From: JACDAE01 sp034438015
GTDB lineage: Bacteria; Chloroflexota; Ktedonobacteria; Ktedonobacterales; Ktedonobacteraceae
Length of the DNA stretch: 20,168 nt
Direction of reading: 5' to 3'
Assembly: GCA_034438015.1 (NCBI GenBank)
Contig: DAOTTD010000238.1
Coordinates: forward strand, 1-20,168
Part shown: positions 7,008 to 13,777 of the stretch, piece after piece
Layout of the letters: every line of letters starts with the position of its first letter
Position numbering within the stretch: the first letter of the stretch is position 1
Translations under genes and position numbers: made by a program
Notes under the pieces: generated by a model
What the model was told of the DNA's origin: nothing
Databases searched by the model: none
The model's input: the letters and a program-made list of their open reading frames with translations, nothing else

Positions 7008-7946
7008 ATGGGACTTATACTGAGAGACGTTTCAAAATATTTTGGATCATTTCAGGCGATCAAAGATCTCTCTATGGAGGTCAGAGAAGGCGCACTCTTT
7101 GGTTTCCTGGGCGCGAACGGAGCGGGGAAGACGACGACGATGCGCATGATCCTCGACCTCTTCCGTCCTGACTCCGGCCAGATTACCTGGAATGGCCGCG
7201 ATGTGCGCGAGGTGCCCCGCCGCGCCTGGGGCTATCTGCCGGAGGAGCGCGGACTCTACCCGAAAATGCGCATGGATGAGCAGCTTCTGTTTCTGGCGCG
7301 CCTGCAAGGAGTATCGAAGCAGGAGGCCCAGCATGCGCTGGATGAGTGGCTGGAGCGCTTTCAGATCACAGTCAATCGCGACAGGAAAATTGAAGAACTT
7401 TCCAAGGGAAACCAGCAGAAGGTGCAGTTTTTGGCCGCCATTTTGCACGATCCAGCGATCCTGATCATGGATGAGCCGTTTAGTGGCCTGGACCCGGTCA
7501 ACGCGAATGTCCTGAAAGAGGCGTTTTTGGAGATGCACCGGCGCGGCAAGACGATTCTCTTTTCCACGCATCAGTTGGAGCAAGCTGAAGAACTCTGTCA
7601 GGATATCATGATTATCAATAAAGGGCAGAGCGTTGTCCAGGGCAGTGTGCGCGAGGTCAAACGTCAGTATGGGCGCAATGTAGCACGCCTCAAACTTGAT
7701 AACGATCCCGAAGCTCCCTGGCTTGATACGCTGGATGGCGTGCAGGTTACAAAGCACCGGGAAGATTATATCGAAATGCACATACAGGCCAATCTCAACC
7801 CCAATGTGATCGTGGAAGCCGCGCTGCAACACGGCGGCATCATCAGCCATTTCGAACTGACCGAGCCGTCGCTGACCGATATCTTCATCGAAAAAGTTGG
7901 TGCTGCCTCCTTGCCAGATGCTCCATCTTCCGTTCTTTCAGCTTAG
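7008..7946 (+). CDS. ABC transporter ATP-binding protein, NatA/YhaQ-like
   Basis: A 312-residue ATPase using ATG 7008, preceded by AAAAGGA at 6993-6998; the family-like N-terminus MGLILRDVSKYFGSFQAI supports this over an upstream ATG at 6960. Walker A GANGAGKT is at 35-42, the Q-loop region reads YLPEERGLYP (77-86) with Glu in place of Gln, the signature is LSKGN (131-135), Walker B ILIMDEP (151-157) and the H-loop His 188. The YLPEERGLYP motif and a C-terminal domain of about 80 residues (the DUF4162 type) mark the NatA/YhaQ branch, whose founding members export Na+. It pairs with the permease 80 nt downstream. It sits 72 nt after the first transporter, so it may be in the same transcript or have its own start. 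Sodium export here is only an analogy. Confidence 0.9.
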   Translation: MGLILRDVSKYFGSFQAIKDLSMEVREGALFGFLGANGAGKTTTMRMILDLFRPDSGQITWNGRDVREVPRRAWGYLPEERGLYPKMRMDEQLLFLARLQGVSKQEAQHALDEWLERFQITVNRDRKIEELSKGNQQKVQFLAAILHDPAILIMDEPFSGLDPVNANVLKEAFLEMHRRGKTILFSTHQLEQAEELCQDIMIINKGQSVVQGSVREVKRQYGRNVARLKLDNDPEAPWLDTLDGVQVTKHREDYIEMHIQANLNPNVIVEAALQHGGIISHFELTEPSLTDIFIEKVGAASLPDAPSSVLSA

Positions 7947-7963
7947 AGAAAGAGGCTGCCGAT

Positions 7964-8010
7964 CCGAGCAGGTGAGCCTGGCTAGACGCGAATGCGTCGT
8001 TCCTGCTCGG
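7964..8010 (+). promoter_or_regulatory. Two-tier intercistronic hairpin ahead of the permease Shine-Dalgarno
   Basis: CCGAGCAGG (7964-7972) and CCTGCTCGG (8002-8010) are perfect 9-bp inverted arms. Between them GACGC (7985-7989) and GCGTC (7994-7998) form an inner stem with loop GAAT. The structure ends 3 nt before the Shine-Dalgarno AAGGAGG (8014-8020). It could tune translation of the permease, protect the mRNA upstream, or cause partial termination. No T-run follows, so a strong terminator is unlikely. Confidence 0.55.
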
Positions 8011-8026
8011 AATAAGGAGGAATGAC

Positions 8027-9427
8027 ATGATACCACAGCAAACGCCGGTACAAGAACGTCGCGAACAGGAGCAAGGGGCTGTAGCAGTGAGTTCGGGTGC
8101 TGCTGCCCAGAACAACCTGCGCAATATTGGCTTGATTATCGTGCGCGAGTACAAAAACCGCGTGAAAGCCCGCAGTTTCATCATCACTACAGTGATCCTT
8201 CTGGCGATCGTCTTCCTTGCTGCTTTTATCCCAACGATTGTGCAGTTGATTACTGCGGGTACCACTTCGCAAACGAGCATCGTGGTAGTGAACGACGCGG
8301 GTACGGTCGCAGGCCTGAATGAGACGAGTTTGCTCTCTTTCATCAGCTCGCAACTGAACGGGACGAACACCGGCAGCCGTGCCCCCTATGCGATTTCCAG
8401 CCAGCCACCTACCAATCTGAGCAGCCTGCAAAGCCAGGTCAAGAATGGCAAGCTGGATATCTTGCTGGTGCTTGCTCGCGCGACGAACCAGGATGTACGC
8501 TTGACCTATGACACCAACGCCAGCGCGACCAATGACAGCAACCTGCCCACGATCCAGGCTCTGGCCCAGCAGCTCACCTTTCTTGATACAGCGCATCGCC
8601 TGGGCCTCACCTCGCAAGAGACCCAGCGCCTTGTCGCTCCACCTGACCTGACGGTCGTGCATACCCAGCAGAGCCAGACGACTCGCCCGGCGAGCGAAAT
8701 TGCTGCAGGCTTTGTGCTCGCCTATGTCGGCGCTATCCTGATCTACGTCTCTGTCTCGATCTATGCCGGGATCGTGGCGGCGGGAGTCGCGGAAGAGAAA
8801 AGCAACCGCTTGATGGAAATTCTGGTGAATGCCGCGACCCCGTTCCAGCTACTGGCCGGCAAGATCGTGGGCATCGGGGCGGCGTGCCTGACCCAGATGG
8901 GTTGCGTAGTGGTGGTCGGCATCGCTGGGCTCCTGCTGCAAACCCCTCTGCAGGCCGCGCTGTTCGGGGCAAACGCGGGAGGCTTCACCCAGTATCTCAC
9001 CGGCGTGTCCATCCCGTTCTACCTGCTGTTCCTGCTCTACTTTCTCCTGGCGTTCTTCCTGTATGCCACCCTGTTTGCCGGACTTGGCGCCATGGTCAAA
9101 CGGCAGGAGGAGGTGCAAAGCGCGGTCATGCTTCCGCAGCTACTGATGGTCAGTGGCTATCTGCTGTTTTTTTACGCGGTCTTTTCTCCCGATGCGACCT
9201 TGACGAAGGTGCTGTCGTATATTCCGTTCTGGACTCCAGTGCTGATGATGGCGCGCATTGCTGTGGGCACAGTCGCCTGGTGGGAGATCGTTGTGACCAT
9301 CGCGCTGATGCTGGTGACCATTCTCGCCTGCGTCCGGTTTGCGGCGCGCCTGTATCGCTACGGCGTCCTGATGTACGGGCAACGACCTGGCCTGGGTCAA
9401 CTGCTGAAACTGGTGCGGATGAACTAA
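8027..9427 (+). CDS. ABC-2-type transporter permease, NatB/YhaP-like
   Basis: A 466-residue membrane protein starting at ATG 8027 after a perfect AAGGAGG Shine-Dalgarno with 6 nt spacing. The layout is that of NatB-type permeases: a cytoplasmic N-terminus with a REYKNRVKARSF segment (40-51), one helix (about 52-74), a large external domain (about 75-222), then about five or six helices packed in 225-440. The motif EEKSNRLMEIL (256-266), typical of ABC-2/NatB proteins, follows the second helix. The preceding gene encodes its NatA-like ATPase. The pair would form an ATP-driven exporter in the plasma membrane. The substrate is not determined by the sequence. The N-terminal 25 residues are Gln/Glu-rich and poorly conserved-looking. 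Confidence 0.88.
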   Translation: MIPQQTPVQERREQEQGAVAVSSGAAAQNNLRNIGLIIVREYKNRVKARSFIITTVILLAIVFLAAFIPTIVQLITAGTTSQTSIVVVNDAGTVAGLNETSLLSFISSQLNGTNTGSRAPYAISSQPPTNLSSLQSQVKNGKLDILLVLARATNQDVRLTYDTNASATNDSNLPTIQALAQQLTFLDTAHRLGLTSQETQRLVAPPDLTVVHTQQSQTTRPASEIAAGFVLAYVGAILIYVSVSIYAGIVAAGVAEEKSNRLMEILVNAATPFQLLAGKIVGIGAACLTQMGCVVVVGIAGLLLQTPLQAALFGANAGGFTQYLTGVSIPFYLLFLLYFLLAFFLYATLFAGLGAMVKRQEEVQSAVMLPQLLMVSGYLLFFYAVFSPDATLTKVLSYIPFWTPVLMMARIAVGTVAWWEIVVTIALMLVTILACVRFAARLYRYGVLMYGQRPGLGQLLKLVRMN

Positions 9428-9456
9428 CAGAGGGTTCGGGAAGGGAGATTTTTCTC

Positions 9457-11058
9457 ATGGGACCCATGCTAAGAGGCGTTTCTCAATCGTCAGGCGCGGT
9501 TGCCATACGCCATATCCCATCACCACGCGCTATCCTGACGGGCGCGCTCCGCCGCCTCGATCTTGCTCCCGCTGTGCTGATCATCGCTGGCATCTCGTTT
9601 GTGGCCCATGTCCTGGTCGGCGACAATTACGGCTATTTCCGCGATGAACTCTATGTGCTGGCCATGAGCCAGCATCCCGCCTTTGGCTATGTGGATGTCC
9701 CGCCGCTGGTTCCCTGGATCACGCTAATTCCCCGCTTGCTCACCGGCAATGCCTTATGGGCCATCCATGTGATCTCGGCGCTGGTCTGTGCCGGGACGAT
9801 CCTCCTGACAGGACTGATGGCCCGGCTCCTGGGCGGCACGGGGTGGGTCCAGGGACTCGCTGCCCTGGGATCGGCGACGGCCCTCGTCCTGCTGGCAAAC
9901 GGTTCCATCTACACCTATGATGTCTTTGATGCATTCTGGTGGACGCTTTCCGCCACCATCCTCCTCGTCCTGCTACGCGATGAACATCCCCGACGCTGGC
10001 TCGCGTTCGGCCTGGTGGCTGGCCTGGGATTATTGACGAAGGAGACCATCCTCTTCTGGGGGTTCGCATTGATCGTCGGATTGCTTCTGACCCCACAACG
10101 CCGCCTGCTGTTCACCCGCTGGACGCTGTTTGGTGGCCTGATCGCCTTCGCTCTCTTCCTGCCATTCCTGCTCTGGAATGCCGCCAATGGTTGGGCATCG
10201 TTCCAGTATTGGGCGGGCTATTCCCAAAATCATAGCGCCGGTGGGACGCCGCTTGATTTCCTGGCCAACCAGATCCTCGGTATGAATCCCCTCTCGGTGC
10301 TCTTGTGGGGGGCAGGACTGGGGTACTTCTTCTCTGCACGCGGTGCGCGCTATCGGGTCTTCGGGTGGGCGTATCTCATCCTCTTCGTGCTCTTCATGGC
10401 GATTCAGGGGAAATCCTACTTTCTGGCACCGGCCTACCCGCCATTGTTTGCCGGTGGGGCGGTGCTGCTCGGTACATGGCGGGTGCGCTGGCGCAGATGG
10501 GTCGCGGCCTATCCCGTGGTGCTGGCCGTAAGTGGCGTGCTGCTGGCCCCCGCGGTGATGCCGGTGTTGCCCCCCGCTGTGTATGGGCACGTGTATGGCA
10601 AGAGTGGCAGCGCAGGGTCGCAGCAGGAATCAGGCGATAGCTACGGCTTGCCGCAAGCCCTGGCGGATCGCTTTGGCTGGGAGCAGCAGGTCGCGTTGAT
10701 TGCTCAGGTGTATCACGGCCTGCCACCGGATGAGCAGCGGGTGGCCTGCATCTTTACCGCCAATTATGGCGAGGCTGCTGCGCTCGTGCAATTCGGTGGG
10801 CGCTATCATCTGCCCCCGCCGATCAGCGGATACAACGCCTTCTATATCTGGGGACCGCAAGGGTGTACCGGCCAGGTCCTCATCACGATCAATATTCCTC
10901 CCCAGGACGCTGCACGGGGGTTCAGCTCGGTGACGCTGGCCGCCAGGACTTCCTGCGATGAGTGTGTGGCCTTTGAGAATCATGCTCCTATCCTGATCTT
11001 GCGGCAGCCGAAGGTACCACTCGCGGTGAACTGGGCACTCAGTAAGCATTACGATTGA
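9457..11058 (+). CDS. Glycosyltransferase family 39 (PMT/ArnT-like) membrane protein
   Basis: A 533-residue polytopic membrane protein with about ten hydrophobic segments in the first 370 residues and a soluble C-terminal domain of about 150 residues. The first external loop holds GYFRDELYVLAMSQHPAFGY (59-78) followed by VDVPPL. Asp63-Glu64 is the DE pair expected at the catalytic centre of GT-C enzymes, which transfer sugars from polyprenyl-phosphate donors to acceptors outside the membrane. YDVFDAFWW (154-162) and LTKET (193-197) are further family-like motifs. The start is ATG 9457, chosen because it follows an AGGGAGA site and lies 29 nt after the permease stop; a much longer ORF upstream only shadows the permease gene. 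Close spacing suggests co-transcription. Donor and acceptor are unknown. Confidence 0.85.
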   Translation: MGPMLRGVSQSSGAVAIRHIPSPRAILTGALRRLDLAPAVLIIAGISFVAHVLVGDNYGYFRDELYVLAMSQHPAFGYVDVPPLVPWITLIPRLLTGNALWAIHVISALVCAGTILLTGLMARLLGGTGWVQGLAALGSATALVLLANGSIYTYDVFDAFWWTLSATILLVLLRDEHPRRWLAFGLVAGLGLLTKETILFWGFALIVGLLLTPQRRLLFTRWTLFGGLIAFALFLPFLLWNAANGWASFQYWAGYSQNHSAGGTPLDFLANQILGMNPLSVLLWGAGLGYFFSARGARYRVFGWAYLILFVLFMAIQGKSYFLAPAYPPLFAGGAVLLGTWRVRWRRWVAAYPVVLAVSGVLLAPAVMPVLPPAVYGHVYGKSGSAGSQQESGDSYGLPQALADRFGWEQQVALIAQVYHGLPPDEQRVACIFTANYGEAAALVQFGGRYHLPPPISGYNAFYIWGPQGCTGQVLITINIPPQDAARGFSSVTLAARTSCDECVAFENHAPILILRQPKVPLAVNWALSKHYD

Positions 11059-11196
11059 GGCCAGGCAGGGTTGGGGCCACGACATTGTTTCCCTATAGGC
11101 GTCAAGGTAAGAATGGATGAGTTTGTGGTGAAGGTCGCGGGAACTGGCTCCCAGGGCGCGCCTTGCGGTCAATGCCATTGACTTCACGAGCTCACA

Positions 11197-11344
11197 CAGT
11201 AGGGACAGGGCCTTGCGCCTGTCCCTACTGCCGACTTCGTTACGCTGGCGGAAGGACAGGCGCAAGGCCCTGTCCCTACTGTCGACTTTGTGGCGCTGGC
11301 CAGAGGACTAGCGCCAAGCCCCCATCCGCCCCTTGTCCCTACTG
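11197..11344. repeat. Three irregular tandem copies of a GTAGGGACA hairpin repeat between convergent genes
   Basis: TGTCCCTACTG occurs at 11220-11230, 11271-11281 and 11334-11344, each followed by a (C/T)CGAC box and in two cases by a GCGCTGGC-like tract. The first copy is a perfect 13-bp hairpin (CAGTAGGGACAGG 11197-11209, CCTGTCCCTACTG 11218-11230). The second forms a 7-bp stem (11254-11260 with 11269-11275) around CGCAAGGC. The third is degenerate. It lies between the convergent glycosyltransferase (+) and kinase (-) genes, a suitable place for a bidirectional terminator. In the 349-nt gap, 11059-11190 shows nothing recognisable. Confidence 0.75.
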
Positions 11345-11407
11345 TCGACATCGTTAAGTGAATTGTATTGGGAACAAGGGGAGTGGTCTCAACCATTTCT
11401 TCTCCGC

Positions 11408-13759
11408 CTACGAGGACGATCCGTTGCTTCCTACCAGGACGATGCGAATCTCGTCCATCGAGGTGGGCAGATGGTCGGCTCCAAAGGGCAGGCGGATCTC
11501 GACTCCGGCGACGCCCGGTTGTGTGCTGAGATAGGCGAGGGCAGCAGCGGAGGTCGCGCCTTTGATGTATTGGGGCCAGGTATCTATCTGCTGCGGCGAG
11601 AGGGCGTAGACCCAGGTGCCGCGTACGGGGGCGCTGAGGTAGATCACGCCGTCCCTGGTCACTTCGACGACGGAGAGCGCACCGACGGCGGGCGTACCCT
11701 GCACTTGATAATGCTTCCCCAATGTCTGCGCGGCGGACCTGCTGAGAAGCGCTGAGGCGGTACGACCGACGGCGGCGCGATCGTAGGCGGTGAGCGTGCC
11801 GGTGACGGTGATGGTGATCCCGACCTGGTTGGTCTGCGTGCCGACCGGGTTGTCGGAGGTAGCATGGGTGGTGTAGTGGGGCTTGCCCACGCTGGCCTCG
11901 TTGCTGCCAACCTGCTTTTGCAACTGCTCACTTATCTGCTGCTGTAAGGTGGCTAGCAGGGCGCTCTGCACACCATCGAGGTCGGTCTGGCTGATAACGC
12001 GCACGACCTGCGGATTGGCGCCACCGGAGAAGGCGGCGCTGTTCCGGGCGGTGATGCCGTTGGCGCAACAGGGACCGTTCAGGGCAAAGGGCGCGATATT
12101 GCCGGAGACGCCGGAGGCCACGGCAATGACGGCGACGCCGACCTGGTTCCCCTGCTGGGCGTCACGCGGCGGGATCTGCACGTTTTGCACGGTCTGGAAT
12201 TGCGTGCCCGTTGCGCTGGTCAACATGGTCTGCGCGGGCACGAAGACCGGGTTGTTCGTATTGTTGGTCAGTTCGACGGTGCCACGCGCCTGGACGCCTG
12301 CGATCGTTTTTGTGCCGGTCGTCTGCACGGTACGCCTGCCGGAGGCCCTCCCCTTCAATTCACGCCCCGGCACGGTATGCTTGTTCAGATCAGGCGTTTT
12401 GACCTGCGGAGACGCAGTCAGCACGTAGTTGTCCTGCACGATCTTGCTCTGGGCGGTGATAAAGATGGTGGCGACGGGCGGCGTGCCGAAGAGCGGGAAG
12501 CCGGAAGGGAAAAAACTGATGCCCAGGACGTGCGGCATGATCAGCAGCACAATCAGGGTAACCGGGACGATCATGGCCGCGAACAAGGCGATGTTCAGAC
12601 GCCCCGGCTTCGGCCTGGCCGGCTCTTCCGTGGTGCGCACACGATTCTTGACGACTTCGGTGACGAGCGGCTTCTCATGCATTTCGTGCAGATCATGTGT
12701 CTCGCGGACCGCTATGGGGGCGAGTTTGACTGAAGGATGCGGTAAAGGCGCGAATGGTTGCAGGGCAGCACTGCGCGTCGGGCGACGCGGAATGACGATG
12801 GGCAGCGGCTCCTCCTGGGCGAGCGGAATGGTAGCCATGCGCCGCGACGATGAGGGCTCGGACACATCGGGCAAGGTTGGAGGCTCCTCCTCCTGCACGC
12901 TCGCGATGGGGCCGCTGACGGCGGCGAGGAAGGCGGCGCGCAGTTCCGCGACGGTCTTGTAGCGCGCGTCCTGGCGTTTCGCCATCGCCTTGCGCACAAC
13001 CTCGTCCAGCTCGCGCGGAATCGAGGGGTCGTAGGCGCCGGGCTGTGGGATGGGCGCGCTCAGGTGCATCTGGATGACGCGGATATCGTCGTCATCGTTG
13101 TAAGGCAGCTCTCCAGTGAGCAGTTGATAGAGTAGGACGCCGAGCGCGTAGATATCGGTCTGTGGCGTGACGATGCCGCGCGTCTGTTCCGGCGCCATGT
13201 AGTGCGGCGTGCCGGGCACCTGGTCCAGCGGAATTGACTTGCCCGCCTGCTCCACCTGGGTCTGTCGCAGCGTGCGCACGAGGCCGAAGTCTGCCAGGTA
13301 GACGTAGGGCGGACCGCTGCGGCGCAGTTCCAGCAGCACGTTCGAGGATTTGATGTCGCGGTGGATCAGGCCCTCGTCGTGGGCGTACTCCACGGCGTCC
13401 AGCAGTTGCTGGTAGATCGCGGCGACCTCTCCCAGGTCAGGCAGGCTGCGGCGCAGGTAGCTCGTCAAGGTGCCGCCATCGATAAAGGGCATCACGAGAT
13501 AAAGAATACCCTGCTCATCCCCGAACTCGATCAGGGGCAGGATATGCGGGTGATGCAGCCGGGCGACGATGCGCGCCTCGCGTGCGAAGCGGCGTCGCAT
13601 CTCCCGATCATCCGCGTAGTTACCCAGAATGACCTTGATGGCAACGCGGCGATCGAAGGCGGTGCGCTGTCTACCCTCATAGACGGCGCCCATGCCTCCC
13701 ACGCGAATGCGGCGGATGACATCATAATTGCCGAGCTGCTTGCCCTCTAGAGACAGCAT
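11408..13759 (-). CDS. Transmembrane Ser/Thr protein kinase with baseplate-J-like ectodomain (kinase 1)
   Basis: A 783-residue PknB-type receptor kinase. The kinase domain (about 11-275) has VAIK Lys42, helix-C Glu61, HRD (133-135) in HRDIKSSN, DFG (157-159) and APE (189-191); all catalytic residues are present. The glycine loop reads IRVGGMG (18-24), so the first Gly of GxGxxG is Arg19. The activation loop is long (about 160-190). A Pro/Glu-rich linker (276-388) leads to one membrane helix (about 389-412). The external part (about 428-783) has a baseplate-J-like core: GTVELTNNTNNPVFVPAQTM (493-512), then VSGNIAP and a CC pair (564-565) before an SGG motif (578-580). A TWVYAL region and an IRIVLV end follow. 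It starts 18 nt after the 851-residue protein, probably in one transcript. The ligand and substrates are unknown. Confidence 0.88.
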   Translation of the reverse strand: MLSLEGKQLGNYDVIRRIRVGGMGAVYEGRQRTAFDRRVAIKVILGNYADDREMRRRFAREARIVARLHHPHILPLIEFGDEQGILYLVMPFIDGGTLTSYLRRSLPDLGEVAAIYQQLLDAVEYAHDEGLIHRDIKSSNVLLELRRSGPPYVYLADFGLVRTLRQTQVEQAGKSIPLDQVPGTPHYMAPEQTRGIVTPQTDIYALGVLLYQLLTGELPYNDDDDIRVIQMHLSAPIPQPGAYDPSIPRELDEVVRKAMAKRQDARYKTVAELRAAFLAAVSGPIASVQEEEPPTLPDVSEPSSSRRMATIPLAQEEPLPIVIPRRPTRSAALQPFAPLPHPSVKLAPIAVRETHDLHEMHEKPLVTEVVKNRVRTTEEPARPKPGRLNIALFAAMIVPVTLIVLLIMPHVLGISFFPSGFPLFGTPPVATIFITAQSKIVQDNYVLTASPQVKTPDLNKHTVPGRELKGRASGRRTVQTTGTKTIAGVQARGTVELTNNTNNPVFVPAQTMLTSATGTQFQTVQNVQIPPRDAQQGNQVGVAVIAVASGVSGNIAPFALNGPCCANGITARNSAAFSGGANPQVVRVISQTDLDGVQSALLATLQQQISEQLQKQVGSNEASVGKPHYTTHATSDNPVGTQTNQVGITITVTGTLTAYDRAAVGRTASALLSRSAAQTLGKHYQVQGTPAVGALSVVEVTRDGVIYLSAPVRGTWVYALSPQQIDTWPQYIKGATSAAALAYLSTQPGVAGVEIRLPFGADHLPTSMDEIRIVLVGSNGSSS

Positions 13760-13777
13760 GCGCGCTACTATCCTTTC

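Noticed and set aside
8884..9456. N-terminal extension of the glycosyltransferase ORF into the permease gene
   Set aside because: The extension is an out-of-frame reading of the permease gene; a start with a ribosome-binding site at 9457 gives a family-like N-terminus.
11163..11357. Short ORF reading CPYCRLRYAGG repeats, suggestive of Cys-rich zinc motifs
   Set aside because: The periodic Cys pattern comes only from the tandem GTCCCTACTG DNA repeat.
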